64,000 bases of DNA from Methanobrevibacter millerae (GCF_001477655.1 NZ_CP011266.1:1782001-1846000); one strand, 5' to 3'. Positions 54,087 through 63,821 are shown, counted from the stretch's first letter. The notes: generated by a model from the sequence alone, not told the origin. Numbers and translations: made by a program.

Positions 54087-54120
54087 TTGAAAGGTATATA
54101 AAGATTTTGTAACTTTTCAA
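54087..54120. promoter_or_regulatory. hcp promoter with flanking inverted repeat, candidate TrmB-type operator
   Basis: The hcp TATA box CTTTATATACC lies at 54093-54103 (minus strand). It is bracketed by TTGAAAGGT (54087-54095) and ACTTTTCAA (54112-54120), an inverted repeat matching at 8 of 9 positions. On the plus strand TTAAATA near 54140 would start the TrmB transcript at or next to its ATG, so that mRNA is probably leaderless. Regulator binding here would control both genes. Confidence 0.45.
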
Positions 54121-54168
54121 GGGTTAAAAGTAGAAAACTTAAATAATATAATAAAAATATAATAAAAC

Positions 54169-54957
54169 ATGAATGATGATGTACATTTACTGAAAGGGAT
54201 AGGCTTAACAATGTATGAAGCTCAGGCATATGTAACACTCACCGCATTAATATCAGCAACAGCTGTAGACATATCAGAAAAATCAAACATTCCTCGAAGC
54301 AAAATATATGATGTGCTGAAGAAGTTAAATGAAAAAAATTATATAGAAATAGAGGACGGAAGACCATTAATATATACCGTCAAATCTCCTGTTGAAGTGC
54401 TCACAAGAGAAAAGGAAAGACTTGACCGGAGCATTGAAGATTCAATTACTCGATTGACAAACATTTATGAAAACGGAATCAGTCAGGTTCAGGCACCAAT
54501 ATGGAGAATATACGGTGTTGAAAAAATCATCAATAAGGAACTTGAAATTATCCAACGAGCCAAAAAATCCATAAATATGAGGATTGGCTTTTTATTTAAA
54601 AATGAAGCAAAAATGCTTTTAAAGGAATTTAAAAAAAGAAATGATTTGGATATAAAAATATTGGCTTCACAAACATGTTACATTGACAATGAAGAATTCA
54701 ATATAGTGAAATTCTTTAAAGAAAATGAAATTAATGTGCAAAAGGCAGATATTCCATTTGTGAAATTAGTAATTGCTGATTCAAAGGAAATGATGCACAC
54801 ATATTCCAAATTCACACAAGAAACGCGTGATGTGATTCCAGAAACTGCAATAGGAATCTGGAACCAATATGACGATATAGCAAGAAACTATAATGAGAGA
54901 TTTGAAAACCAATTTAAAAAAATAAGTAAAAAAGCCAAAAATCAAAAAAAGAAATAA
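54169..54957 (+). CDS. TrmB-family transcriptional regulator
   Basis: The 262-residue protein starts with the TrmB winged helix: LLKGIGLTMYEAQAYVTL, then VDISEKSNIPRSKIYDVLKKL as recognition helix and NYIEIEDGRPLIYTVKSP as the wing, followed by a coiled-coil segment and a C-terminal effector part (IWRIYGVEKIINKELEIIQRAKKSINM) of the short TrmB/Lrs14-like type without the full sugar-binding domain. One Cys is in the effector region. It is divergent from hcp with one shared intergenic region, so control of hcp and the cupin gene is the simplest reading. The ligand is unknown. Confidence 0.87.
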   Translation: MNDDVHLLKGIGLTMYEAQAYVTLTALISATAVDISEKSNIPRSKIYDVLKKLNEKNYIEIEDGRPLIYTVKSPVEVLTREKERLDRSIEDSITRLTNIYENGISQVQAPIWRIYGVEKIINKELEIIQRAKKSINMRIGFLFKNEAKMLLKEFKKRNDLDIKILASQTCYIDNEEFNIVKFFKENEINVQKADIPFVKLVIADSKEMMHTYSKFTQETRDVIPETAIGIWNQYDDIARNYNERFENQFKKISKKAKNQKKK

Positions 54958-55219
54958 AAACTAATGCAATGAAAGTTCACCAAATAATATATTTTTGATT
55001 TTTGACTTACTAAATGAGAGATTAACCTCTAATAATACTATTAACCTCATCATTTATAAATCAAACAGTTATTTTATAGATAAATATTGCCTTAACTGAG
55101 TAAAAATTATTACAATTTCATTAAAAGTAACCTTTTGAAATAAAAATTGCTAAAAAGAGGTTATATTGTCTGAAATCAAATAAAAACTCTTAAATACTTC
55201 AAACAACTAAGTATAATAT

Positions 55220-55430
55220 GGCAATAGAAAATATTGCCACAGACAAAAACTTCAATTATGAAAAATCCTATAGTAATGCTTGGCTATATAAAATCATCAT
55301 AAACATAAAGTACAAAACAAAAAAACTTTAACTTGTATCCTCCCCCAAAAGCATTACTTATTGTGAATGATATACTCCATTGAAAAAAAACAAGTTAAAG
55401 AAAAAGGGGCTTTTTTAAGCCCCTACTATT
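55220..55430 (+). ncRNA. Structured RNA candidate with pseudoknot-like pairing and CCTCCCCC motif
   Basis: A TATA-like TTAAATAC (55190-55197) is spaced correctly for a start at 55220, where an 8-bp hairpin begins (55220-55227 with 55233-55240). Two longer pairings interleave: 55273-55282 (agtaatgctt) with 55349-55358, and 55326-55336 (ctttaacttgt) with 55390-55400, which is a pseudoknot topology. CCTCCCCC at 55339-55346 lies just before the 3' strand of the first stem, as in the element at 22222-22330. The terminator hairpin 55405-55424 ends it. A 37-codon frame from 55219 overlaps but has no recognisable product or ribosome site. The remaining gap 54958-55219 shows nothing else. Confidence 0.45.
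55405..55424. terminator. Bidirectional terminator hairpin
   Basis: aggggctt-tttt-aagcccct, an 8-bp GC-rich stem, has ATTTTT beyond it on the plus strand and TTTTTC on the minus strand. It sits two bases after the ADP-ribosylglycohydrolase stop (minus) and at the end of the RNA candidate (plus), so it can serve both. Confidence 0.7.
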
Positions 55431-56214
55431 TTTCAAATCTTTCGTGGAAATCAATGAAAAATTCAAGTAAATTATTATCAAGACGCTTAATGGATCTTGA
55501 AGCAATATTTGACGGAACATCCCAATATGCAGAGGCAATACTTCCAGCAATGGCCGCCTGCGTATCTGCATCACCACCCAAAGATACTGCATTTCTGACT
55601 GTATCCTCAAAATCATCAGCTTCCAGAAAACAGATTATTGATTCAGGAACTGATCCCCTACAGGACACATCAAAATCATAATGAGGCCTAATGTCATCAA
55701 GTTTCCTGTTCAAGTCATATCCGTAATTACTTTCAACATGTTTTTTAATTTTATTTTTACTTTTGCCTATTTTAGCTAAAAATATGGCGTCATTAGTTGC
55801 TAAAGCTCCTTTTATACCTTCAGGATGGTCATGGGTAACAATAGCTGACATGCGAGCAAGCTTTTGTGACTCCTCAAGTGAATCGGCAACCCATGCAACA
55901 GGACTGACTCTCATCGCAGACCCGTTTGCCCAACTTCCATATGGTTTAGGATTGTCCTGAGTCAGCCATTTTTTAAACATTCCACCATAACCTGCATGAG
56001 GATACTTTAAACCAAAAGCCTTAATTTCAGAAACTAAAACATCCATAGATGATTTGTCTTTCATTAACCATGAAGCAATTGCCAATGTCATTACAGTATC
56101 ATCAGTAAATGTCGAATAGCCATTATATAACCTAAAGTCTTTAGTTTTAATGGGTCTGAACTCACGACTTGAACCTATTATATCTCCACAAATTGCACCT
56201 ATTATACCTTTCAT
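55426..56214 (-). CDS. ADP-ribosylglycohydrolase family protein (DraG/ARH-like)
   Basis: About 262 residues. GAICGDIIGS at the N-terminus, TFTDDTVMTLAIA with the metal-binding acidic pair, GYGGMFKKW, GSAMRVSPVAW, SAIVTHDHPEG and the C-terminal SLGGDADTQAAIAGSIASAYW are the complete signature of the family, which uses two Mg ions to remove ADP-ribose from proteins or small molecules. ATG 56214 gives the standard MKGIIGA start; an in-frame TTG at 56220 is less likely. No ADP-ribosyltransferase is seen in the window, so the substrate is unknown; nitrogenase control as for DraG cannot be supported here. Confidence 0.9.
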   Translation of the reverse strand: MKGIIGAICGDIIGSSREFRPIKTKDFRLYNGYSTFTDDTVMTLAIASWLMKDKSSMDVLVSEIKAFGLKYPHAGYGGMFKKWLTQDNPKPYGSWANGSAMRVSPVAWVADSLEESQKLARMSAIVTHDHPEGIKGALATNDAIFLAKIGKSKNKIKKHVESNYGYDLNRKLDDIRPHYDFDVSCRGSVPESIICFLEADDFEDTVRNAVSLGGDADTQAAIAGSIASAYWDVPSNIASRSIKRLDNNLLEFFIDFHERFEK

Positions 56215-56271
56215 AATCAATAATTATATCAAAAAATTAATTTAAATATATTGAAAAATAAAATGATTATT

Positions 56272-56943
56272 ATGAAACAAAAGCAAATTTTAATCATTTT
56301 AATTGTTTTAATTATAGCCATACTTGCTTGTTTAACAGCATATATATTTGTTAATTCAAATACTGGTGATTATACTACCCTCAGAATAAGCAATAGCTGT
56401 ACTATAGAAGTTCCAAATGAAAACAACACAATGGAACATATGAACGGTGGTGTTTCCAAGTATTCATTTAAATCAGGAAATTTAAATATCACTCATCAGA
56501 AATCTGCAAACAATAGTGAAATTAAATCAATTTATGAAGAACAAATTAAAAATTCGAAAAAAATTGAAGATAATATTTATCATGATGAAACAAGCGGCAC
56601 ATATTCAATATTCATTGAAAACCAAAATACTGGAGATGCCATACTGATTACATCAAGCAATTTGGATTTATTAAAAAAAGTATCAGGCAGCGTGAAATTT
56701 AAAAAAGCAAATAACCTGAATATGAATAGCAACAATACTACAGACAATTCAACTTCAACCTCAGAAGGTGATGTTTCAGGAGATAATGCTCCTTCCGAAA
56801 CAAATACTCAGCAATCCCAATCCCAACAAAGCTATAATCAAAACAGCAATAATCAAAATATTAATACACCATCACAGGACAATACAAATAACCAGGAAAG
56901 TGAAAAGCAAGAATCAAAATATCCATCATTAATTGAATATTAA
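56272..56943 (+). CDS. Membrane-anchored or secreted protein with Gln/Asn-rich tail, hypothetical
   Basis: About 223 residues. A hydrophobic N-terminal segment (ILIILIVLIIAILACLTAYI) anchors or exports the protein. A small alpha/beta domain of about 110 residues follows (TTLRISNSCTIEVP near its start, VSGSVKFKKAN at its end), resembling the PsbP/DcrB-like outer domains of other methanogen surface proteins, and then a 70-residue low-complexity tail of Asn, Gln, Ser and Thr. I take ATG 56272 (MKQKQIL); ATG 56263 and TTG 56251 are in frame. It is convergent with idsA, 24 bp apart. Family not recognised. Confidence 0.65.
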   Translation: MKQKQILIILIVLIIAILACLTAYIFVNSNTGDYTTLRISNSCTIEVPNENNTMEHMNGGVSKYSFKSGNLNITHQKSANNSEIKSIYEEQIKNSKKIEDNIYHDETSGTYSIFIENQNTGDAILITSSNLDLLKKVSGSVKFKKANNLNMNSNNTTDNSTSTSEGDVSGDNAPSETNTQQSQSQQSYNQNSNNQNINTPSQDNTNNQESEKQESKYPSLIEY

Positions 56944-56967
56944 AAAAAATAAAAAAATAGAAAGAAC

Positions 56968-57960
56968 TTATGAATGTCTTTCTAATACAAAATCAGCAAT
57001 GTCGGAAAGTACTTGTTTACTTGAAGAATCAGGTAATATTTCAAGTACTTCTTTTGCTTGGTCTACGGAATCTTGTGCAAGATTTCTTGCATATTCAATT
57101 GCACCGCATTTTGTTAAAATTTCAATAGCTAAATCTATATCTGCTTGTGAATTATTTTCATCTTTTAAAATTTCCAATAATTTTTCAGAATCATCACCTG
57201 CAGAAGAAAGACCATTGATTGCAATGATGGTCATTTTACCCTTTCCGATGTCTGATCCAATTGGTTTACCCAATGTTTCCTCATCACTGGCAAGGTCAAG
57301 ATAATCATCCTGGATTTGGAAAGCAAGACCAATTAGTCTTCCATATTCATACATTGCATCAATCACTTCATCAGAAGCTCCTCCCATGATAGCTCCAACT
57401 TTTGTAGCGGCAGCAATTAATGCACCAGTTTTTTTGAAAATCATTTCCATGTATTCATCTTCAGTTACATCAAAACGATTTTCGAATCCCATATCAAGAG
57501 CTTGACCCTCACAGATTTTAACACATGCATCGGCAACAGCAGCTAATGCATTATTAATTTGTGCATGAGATGTTAATTCCTTATCAGAATTGATGATAAT
57601 TTCAAATGCTTTTGAAAATAATGTATCACCTGCTAAAATTGCAACGTCTTCACCCCAGACTTTATGAACTGAAGGCATTCCTCTTCTCATGTCATCGTCA
57701 TCCATGATATCATCATGAATTAATGAAAATGTATGAATAAGTTCTATTGCAGAACCTGCCTTAAGTGCATTTTCTTTTTGGCCTCCAACAGCTTCAGCAG
57801 TTATTAAAGATAAAGCCGGCCTAAGCATTTTACCGCCAGCTTTAGTTAAATAAATTGATGCTTCTTGAAGGTTATTTGGAGTAATAACATCTAATTCATC
57901 TTCTATTGTGCCAATAATATCAGATGAATAACTACCTAAAATTTCTTTAACATCACTCAT
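56968..57960 (-). CDS. idsA: Geranylgeranyl/farnesyl diphosphate synthase
   Basis: A 330-residue trans-prenyltransferase that elongates DMAPP with IPP units to the C15/C20 chains of archaeal lipids. The first Asp-rich motif is [15 protein letters not shown] and the second is [19 protein letters not shown] binds the diphosphate of IPP. The motifs are intact. The methanogen homologue makes both FPP and GGPP. It is the last gene of the run mvk - ipk - fni - RNase J - idsA, ten bases after the RNase J gene, linking it by position to its substrate pathway. Confidence 0.95.
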   Translation of the reverse strand: MSDVKEILGSYSSDIIGTIEDELDVITPNNLQEASIYLTKAGGKMLRPALSLITAEAVGGQKENALKAGSAIELIHTFSLIHDDIMDDDDMRRGMPSVHKVWGEDVAILAGDTLFSKAFEIIINSDKELTSHAQINNALAAVADACVKICEGQALDMGFENRFDVTEDEYMEMIFKKTGALIAAATKVGAIMGGASDEVIDAMYEYGRLIGLAFQIQDDYLDLASDEETLGKPIGSDIGKGKMTIIAINGLSSAGDDSEKLLEILKDENNSQADIDLAIEILTKCGAIEYARNLAQDSVDQAKEVLEILPDSSSKQVLSDIADFVLERHS

Positions 57961-57970
57961 ATTATCTCTC

Positions 57971-59314
57971 CTAACTTTTAAAAACTTGTGCTTGTGAATT
58001 TCTTAAAATATGAACATCATAACCAATTCTATATCCTTCCTCTTCAGCCAATTCACCATAAGCTGCAAGCATGGATAAATCTCCGTGTGCAGGAATGATA
58101 TGCTGTGGCTTTAACATGCGTAAAAATTCCCTGTGATCTTCTCTTCCAGCATGTCCTGAAACGTGAGCATTTGGATAAATTCTAGCACCTTTTGATTGCA
58201 ATCTCCTTTCCATAATATGTCTGTTTGCAGCATTTGTTGGATTAGGAATAATAGGTGCTGAAATAATGACATTGTCTCCAGGTTTAATATTGAATGGAGT
58301 TCTTCCACTAGCTATCCTTGGCAACAATGCATCAGGTTCACCCTGGTGACCAGTAGTTACAAGCAAATATTTATCACGAGCTTCATCAGCTTCCATTAAA
58401 GCTCTGTTAACAGCTTTTGGACTTCCATAAATACTAGCATTTTTTGGTAATTTCAAAATTCCGTGCTTTTGTGCAATTCCGCAGAAACGTTCCATAGATC
58501 TGCCCAGGAAAAATATTTCTCTGTGGGATTTTTTAGCAATGTCTGCAATTGCCTGAACTCTTTCCACATGTGATGAAAATGTGGTTACAATCATACCTGT
58601 CTTTTCATGCAGTGGACCTCTCATCACATCCTCCAGGATATTGCGAGCAATACGTTCGGAATGTGTTTTTACCTCATCAAAGTTCTTAGCATTAGTAGTC
58701 TCTACAATTAAAACCAAAACTCCTTTTCTACCTAATTCTTTCAATCTCCTATAATCAGGTGGAGGAGATACTTTTTGGTGATTATCAAATTTAAAATCAA
58801 GTGCATAAACAATAATACCTTCAGGAGTATGCAATACAGGAAATACTGCCTGAGGTATACTGTGGGTTGATTGTACAAATTCCAAAGTAATATTTTTTGA
58901 AAGCTTAATTTTTCCTCCAGGATTTAATACCTTGATTGGATTTTTTACTTTGAACTTACGTTCACCCTTAATTTGTTTTTCAATTAATGCGGCCGTATAT
59001 GGTGTTCCAATCAACGGAGCATCATATCTATGAGCCAATTTAGCTACAGCCCCAATATGGTCCAAGTGACCGTGAGAGAATACTATTCCCTTTACCTTAC
59101 CGTCTACATCTTTCATTAAGGTATCATCAGGAATAACCCCTCTTTCAATTAAATCTAGGCTATGCATTCTGTCAATATCCGTATCTTCATGCATACTTAT
59201 TCTGTCAAGATGAATACCCATATCAAAAATAACAACATCTTCGCCAATCTTGACAGCAGTCATGTTTTTACCGACTTCCTGATATCCCCCTATTGCGATT
59301 ACTTCAACGCTCAT
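57971..59314 (-). CDS. rnj: Archaeal RNase J (beta-CASP metallo-beta-lactamase ribonuclease)
   Basis: From [10 protein letters not shown] the protein has 447 residues. [11 protein letters not shown] provides the metal-binding HxHxDH, followed by the beta-CASP insert and its motifs [30 protein letters not shown] and the C-terminal [10 protein letters not shown] and [10 protein letters not shown] histidines. Archaeal RNase J is a 5'-3' exonuclease in RNA decay. A longer frame reaches 59392, but ATG 59314 has AAGGAGAT six bases before it and gives the family start, so it is used; it begins eight bases after the fni stop. Its place inside the isoprenoid gene run is conserved in related methanogens. 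Confidence 0.93.
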   Translation of the reverse strand: MSVEVIAIGGYQEVGKNMTAVKIGEDVVIFDMGIHLDRISMHEDTDIDRMHSLDLIERGVIPDDTLMKDVDGKVKGIVFSHGHLDHIGAVAKLAHRYDAPLIGTPYTAALIEKQIKGERKFKVKNPIKVLNPGGKIKLSKNITLEFVQSTHSIPQAVFPVLHTPEGIIVYALDFKFDNHQKVSPPPDYRRLKELGRKGVLVLIVETTNAKNFDEVKTHSERIARNILEDVMRGPLHEKTGMIVTTFSSHVERVQAIADIAKKSHREIFFLGRSMERFCGIAQKHGILKLPKNASIYGSPKAVNRALMEADEARDKYLLVTTGHQGEPDALLPRIASGRTPFNIKPGDNVIISAPIIPNPTNAANRHIMERRLQSKGARIYPNAHVSGHAGREDHREFLRMLKPQHIIPAHGDLSMLAAYGELAEEEGYRIGYDVHILRNSQAQVFKS

Positions 59315-59321
59315 ATGTTTC

Positions 59322-60368
59322 CTATCTCCTTGAATAATTCTTAGTGTTAATTCCTCGTTCATTAAGCCATTCTCTTGTTTTTCCGCGTACAACTAATTTT
59401 GATTGTTTTAATTCTTCAATATTATTTGCTCCAACCAAAAACATGGCTATTCTTAAAGAGTCATTGAATTTATGAATAAATTGAGTTAATTCTTCATGTG
59501 AAATTGATTTTTTTAAAAATGGTAATGCCATACCAACACTATCTGCTCCAAGAGCAATAGCTTTAGCAGCTTCAAGACCTGATCTTATACCTCCGGATGA
59601 AATGACCGGAATATCAACATTATTTACAACTTCCGCAGTTGAAATAGCAGTTGGAATTCCCCAATCCCAGAACAATTCACCATAATATCTATCTTCAGCC
59701 CTATATGTTTCAACAGCAGCCCAACTAGTTCCGCCAGCACCTTCAATGTCAATAAAACTAACTCCAGCATCTGCTAACTGTCTTGCAGTATCTCCAGATA
59801 TTCCGCAACCGGTTTCCTTGGCCATTACGGGAATATCAACTGCATCAGTAATTTTTGAAATTAAATCCAAATATCCTCTTGCATCTAAATCACCTTCAGG
59901 CTGAATAGATTCTTGAAGAGGATTTAGATGAATAGCTAAAATATCCGCATCCAAAATTTCAACTGCCTTATTAGCCAAATTTAATTGTGGTGCACCAATG
60001 TTACCTATCAACAAACAGTCGGGAGCATTATCACGAACAACAGAATATGTATCCTCCAATTCAGGATGTTCGCAGGCTGCCCTTTGAGATCCAACACCTA
60101 AAGCAATATTGTTTTCTTCAGCAACAATAGCTAACTGCTCATTAATTTCCTTTGAAGAAGGATGACCTCCAGTGATTGCTGTTATAAATAAAGGAGAATC
60201 CAGTTTTTTACCAAAAACAGATGTGGATAAATCAATATCATTTTTATCTATTTCTGGAAGCGCATTGTGAATTAATTCTATATCTTCAAAACCTGTAGTT
60301 TTATTCTTAAATTCAACATCATAATTTTTACAAATTAATAAATGCTCCAATTTTCTATCAGAAATCAT
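59322..60368 (-). CDS. fni: Isopentenyl-diphosphate delta-isomerase, type 2 (FMN-dependent)
   Basis: The type 2 isomerase interconverts IPP and DMAPP using reduced FMN. The 348-residue TIM barrel shows [57 protein letters not shown] and [22 protein letters not shown], the FMN-phosphate region. Type 2 is the usual form in archaea. Its ATG overlaps the ipk stop by four bases, and the RNase J gene follows closely, so ipk, fni, rnj and idsA are one operon. Confidence 0.95.
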   Translation of the reverse strand: MISDRKLEHLLICKNYDVEFKNKTTGFEDIELIHNALPEIDKNDIDLSTSVFGKKLDSPLFITAITGGHPSSKEINEQLAIVAEENNIALGVGSQRAACEHPELEDTYSVVRDNAPDCLLIGNIGAPQLNLANKAVEILDADILAIHLNPLQESIQPEGDLDARGYLDLISKITDAVDIPVMAKETGCGISGDTARQLADAGVSFIDIEGAGGTSWAAVETYRAEDRYYGELFWDWGIPTAISTAEVVNNVDIPVISSGGIRSGLEAAKAIALGADSVGMALPFLKKSISHEELTQFIHKFNDSLRIAMFLVGANNIEELKQSKLVVRGKTREWLNERGINTKNYSRR

Positions 60369-61168
60369 GTTTTACTCCTTGAAATAACAGTCCCCTTAAC
60401 ATCATCATTTTCTAAAACTTTATAAATATTATTTTCAATTTCAGCATTTATTATTTTAGATTCTATCCCTAAATCAGCCAAATATAAAAGTTCCTTAATT
60501 TTACCGACCATACCACCGGTTACATCAATATTGGTAGTTCCTTCTAGTGCATCCAAATCTTCAATTGATGAGAATCTTTCATAAAAAACAGCATCATCAT
60601 GAGTTTTTGGATTTTTATTGTAAACTCCATCCACATCAGTACCCAAAACAACTTTACTAGGATTTAGATTACTTGCCAAATATTGTATAATTTGATCTCC
60701 TGAAATAACACAAAATTCCAAATCTTCATCTAAAACAACATCGCCATAAATTATTGGAATAAATCCTTTTGATAAATATTTTTTAAAAATATCTAAGTTT
60801 CCATCAGTAATCCTTTTAGAATTAGCTGTTATGAATGAAGAGGCAGGAACTGCAATCACAGGCAAGCCATGAGATATGAATTCCTCGCAAATCAGCATGT
60901 TTAATTTCTTAACTGCATTCTGAATTTCACAAAAACCTATTCTTTTTTGAGGATACTCATCTTTATCAAAAGATTGTCCTATTTTATATTTTTTTGCAGG
61001 AGGATGGCCAAATGAACCTGCACCATGAACAATAACTAATTCCTTGGAAGAATTATCTAAAGATTTCTTTATCTCAAGAGCGATTCTTTTAAGATTAACT
61101 GAATCAACTTCACTTTCAGGTGCGTCCTTCTTTGTTAAAATACTGCCACCAATTTTTAAAATAATCAT
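60365..61168 (-). CDS. Isopentenyl phosphate kinase
   Basis: IPK phosphorylates isopentenyl phosphate to IPP, the last step of the archaeal version of the mevalonate pathway. About 267 residues of the amino-acid-kinase fold: [13 protein letters not shown] at the start, [15 protein letters not shown] with the catalytic His that separates IPK from other members, [26 protein letters not shown] and [17 protein letters not shown] 61168 is used; an in-frame GTG at 61177 overlaps the mvk stop. It sits between mvk and fni, as in other Methanobacteriales. Confidence 0.94.
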   Translation of the reverse strand: MIILKIGGSILTKKDAPESEVDSVNLKRIALEIKKSLDNSSKELVIVHGAGSFGHPPAKKYKIGQSFDKDEYPQKRIGFCEIQNAVKKLNMLICEEFISHGLPVIAVPASSFITANSKRITDGNLDIFKKYLSKGFIPIIYGDVVLDEDLEFCVISGDQIIQYLASNLNPSKVVLGTDVDGVYNKNPKTHDDAVFYERFSSIEDLDALEGTTNIDVTGGMVGKIKELLYLADLGIESKIINAEIENNIYKVLENDDVKGTVISRSKT

Positions 61169-61173
61169 GAAAA

Positions 61174-62136
61174 TCACATACGAACTCTAGAAGAAACTCC
61201 ACGTTTGGTAAAATTAACCTGTAATACATTATCTTCTTTTGCAATGCCTCGCGCAACTTCTTTGGATTTTCCAGGACAAAGTGCTATAATACTTCCACCA
61301 CCACCAGCTCCGGTGATTTTAGAACCGATTGCACCACATTCCCTAGCAGCATAAACCATACGAGACAATTCAACAGTATTTACTCCCAAAACATCTAAAA
61401 AACCATGATTAATATTCATCAATTCACCAATTTTGCTATAGTCCTGTTTAAGAATAGCCTGTTTTGCATAATTGGTTAAATTACCCATGGCTGTAATGAC
61501 CGGATTGATAACTTTAGAATTTCTATTTTTAAGAGACCTAACATCCTTTACCATTTTACCTGTATTACCATGTTTATTTGTATAACCCACAACAAAAGGA
61601 GCATTGAAATTAACTCTAAATGGTTCGAAAGTTTTATTTCGTGATAAATAAACAAGCCCACCATATGTTGATACCAAAGTATCCAATGGAGATGCAACAC
61701 CCTGAACCGCCTGTTCAACCATATGCGCATCATGAGCAAGAGATTTCTTGTTAAAACGAATATTGTGATATCTATATAATGCAGCCAGTGTTGCAACAGT
61801 GACTGCTGCAGAAGAGCCTAATCCTGAACCTATTGGTATTTCAGAAGATAAAGTCATTACAATTGGACTATGATCATGAACTCTATAAAAAGCTTCTAAA
61901 ATATATCTAATAATTCCCGGTTTTCCTTTTTTTAAGATATATGACTTATTTCTTGTATCAAGTTCAACTTCAAAATTTAAATCATAAGATTTCAGTATAG
62001 ATTTATCATTATATGATTTTTTAATTTCAACATAAGCTCTCTTATTTACAGCACCCGCAATAGCAGGTTCACCATAAACAACAGAATGTTCTCCAAATAA
62101 AATCATTTTTGCCGGAGCAGAAGCAATAGCCTTCAT
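61174..62136 (-). CDS. mvk: Mevalonate kinase
   Basis: This GHMP kinase phosphorylates mevalonate at O5. The 320-residue product shows ILFGEHSVVYGEPAIAGA, the ATP loop PIGSGLGSSAAVTVATLAAL, QGVASPLDTLVSTYGG with the catalytic Asp, and GSKITGAGGGGSIIALCPG near the C-terminus. All GHMP motifs are intact and the length is typical of archaeal MvK. It starts the isoprenoid part of the block, eight bases after the MEMO-family gene. Confidence 0.95.
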   Translation of the reverse strand: MKAIASAPAKMILFGEHSVVYGEPAIAGAVNKRAYVEIKKSYNDKSILKSYDLNFEVELDTRNKSYILKKGKPGIIRYILEAFYRVHDHSPIVMTLSSEIPIGSGLGSSAAVTVATLAALYRYHNIRFNKKSLAHDAHMVEQAVQGVASPLDTLVSTYGGLVYLSRNKTFEPFRVNFNAPFVVGYTNKHGNTGKMVKDVRSLKNRNSKVINPVITAMGNLTNYAKQAILKQDYSKIGELMNINHGFLDVLGVNTVELSRMVYAARECGAIGSKITGAGGGGSIIALCPGKSKEVARGIAKEDNVLQVNFTKRGVSSRVRM

Positions 62137-62144
62137 AATGACAC

Positions 62145-62993
62145 CTATTTAAAAACACCTGAAGCATACCCAACAACAGAAGTCAAATCACCAGTTACAT
62201 CACCGCTTGTTTTATACTGTAAAATATCGCAATTATGCTTGTTGGACATTTTAGAAACGGCAATTGTAGTCATGACCGGACCATAACCACACATGGTTAT
62301 GTTATACTGAACAACTTCTTCATAAAGTTTAAATTCATTCATATGTTCTATATCCTCTAAAACAAATCCGTCAACGGTATTTGCCTTTTCTTGATTATTA
62401 AAATGAGATAAATCAGTGCTTGCAATAATACAATATGATTTATTTAATTCTTCAGCAGAATCAAAAATTGCCTTTGCAAGATCGCTAGAAGCAGAAAAAG
62501 ATTGGGAGCCCATAACAATAGGCACTATAGTAAAATCATCAGAAAAATATTGTAAAAAAGGAAGCTGAACTTCAATAGAATGTTCAAATAGGTGAGCATC
62601 AAAATCTGCAGATGCCACATTTGAACAAGAAATTATTGAATTTGCAAAATCTTCGTCAATTTTAACACTTCCCAATGGAGTAATCCATTCCCCTTCATTG
62701 AAAACTGAAACTTCACTTCCATAACCAGTATGATTAGGACTTAAAATAACAAAAACTTCAGGAAAACCATTTTGAACTATATGACAATAACTATGCGAAG
62801 CTACTGAACCAGAATATTTAAAACCTGCATGAGGAACCATAACATTTATAGGATAATCTAGCCCATCAAAAGTATTTAGCTTTGGAATGAATCCTACACC
62901 AAATTCATTGACAAAACAATCTTCAATTGTTTTTCTAAGCATTTCCGGATTATCCGGATAAAATGTTCCATCTACAGCAGGTTTTCTTAACAT
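62145..62993 (-). CDS. MEMO-family protein (AmmeMemoRadiSam system protein B)
   Basis: The 282-residue protein opens with LRKPAVDGTFYPDNPEML and contains VMVPHAGFKYSGSVASHSY, VILSPNHTGYGS, SIEVQLPFLQYF and ASTDLSHFN, the histidines and acids that form the metal-type site in the MEMO fold, related to extradiol dioxygenases. Human MEMO1 is a metal-binding redox protein; the archaeal role is unknown, and many prokaryotes encode it with an AMMECR1 protein and a radical SAM enzyme, neither of which is here. Its position between rpsB and mvk is conserved in methanogens. Confidence 0.92.
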   Translation of the reverse strand: MLRKPAVDGTFYPDNPEMLRKTIEDCFVNEFGVGFIPKLNTFDGLDYPINVMVPHAGFKYSGSVASHSYCHIVQNGFPEVFVILSPNHTGYGSEVSVFNEGEWITPLGSVKIDEDFANSIISCSNVASADFDAHLFEHSIEVQLPFLQYFSDDFTIVPIVMGSQSFSASSDLAKAIFDSAEELNKSYCIIASTDLSHFNNQEKANTVDGFVLEDIEHMNEFKLYEEVVQYNITMCGYGPVMTTIAVSKMSNKHNCDILQYKTSGDVTGDLTSVVGYASGVFK

Positions 62994-63002
62994 TCAATTC
63001 AC

Positions 63003-63602
63003 TTAAAATTTAAGTTCGAAATCAGATGCTTCGATATCTAAGTCACCGTCTTCAGGAATGTCTCCTCTTTCTCTTAAAATTTGTCTTGCAAGTAACCAAT
63101 AAACTAAAGCGATAGCTTTTCTACCTTTGTTGTTAACAGGTACTGCGATATCTACAAAACTGAGTAAGTTTTCAGTATCACATAATGCAATTACTGGAAT
63201 ACCATTTTGTTTTGATTCAAGAACTGCTTGTGCATCTGACCTTGGGTCAGTTACAACAATGATTTTTGGTTCAATGAATTTAGCATAATTTGGGTTGGTT
63301 AAAGTTCCAGGAATGAATCTACCAGGAATAGTTTTTGCACCAGTAATTTCACCGAATTTTTTAACAGGAGCTTGACCGTATTGTCTTGTAGCTACTACTA
63401 AAATGTCATCAGGATTGTATTTTGCTAATAATTTTGCGATTTGTCTAATTCTTTCATCAGTTTTTTGAATATCTAATACATATAAACCGTCAGATCTTAC
63501 TCTGAATATGTATTTTTCCATATCGCTAGTTTTTTGTTGGGTTCCGATATGTAAACCTGCTGCTAAGTAGTTATCTAATTCAATTAATAATTCATTTGTC
63601 AT
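63003..63602 (-). CDS. rpsB: 30S ribosomal protein S2
   Basis: A 199-residue archaeal S2 (uS2): [72 protein letters not shown] and [40 protein letters not shown]. All are hallmark segments and the length is normal. It lies between the ferredoxin-like gene and the MEMO gene with ten-base spacing to the latter, within a long operon that starts upstream of the window's right edge. Confidence 0.97.
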   Translation of the reverse strand: MTNELLIELDNYLAAGLHIGTQQKTSDMEKYIFRVRSDGLYVLDIQKTDERIRQIAKLLAKYNPDDILVVATRQYGQAPVKKFGEITGAKTIPGRFIPGTLTNPNYAKFIEPKIIVVTDPRSDAQAVLESKQNGIPVIALCDTENLLSFVDIAVPVNNKGRKAIALVYWLLARQILRERGDIPEDGDLDIEASDFELKF

Positions 63603-63626
63603 ATTTAATTCTCCTTTATAGTTTAT

Positions 63627-63821
63627 TTAAAAGTCATCTTCAATTTTTACACATTCTTCAGGACATACATCCATACATACTTCACAATAACTGCATTCAT
63701 CAGGGTCAACTATTTCAATTTTATCTCCTTTAAGGACTAAAACTTCCATAGGACAAACATCAGCACATTCAGCGCAGTCATCGCCTCTACATTTTGAATA
63801 ATCAATAGTTATTTTTGACAT
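63627..63821 (-). CDS. Small 2[4Fe-4S] ferredoxin-like protein
   Basis: The 64-residue protein has two cysteine clusters: C-x4-C-x2-C-x3-CP in KCRGDDCAECADVCP and C-x2-C-x2-C-x3-CP in CSYCEVCMDVCP. The first has two extra residues compared with the classical motif and an Asp-rich insert, which may shift its potential. The rest is very acidic. It is a general electron carrier in form; partners are not evident. AAGGAG precedes the ATG and the gene lies between enolase and rpsB in the core operon. Confidence 0.9.
   Translation of the reverse strand: MSKITIDYSKCRGDDCAECADVCPMEVLVLKGDKIEIVDPDECSYCEVCMDVCPEECVKIEDDF

Noticed and set aside
55219-55332. 37-codon frame starting at ATGGCAATAG
   Set aside because: The start lies at the predicted transcript start inside a hairpin, there is no ribosome site, and the similar element at 22222-22330 has no such frame; kept only as an alternative explanation.
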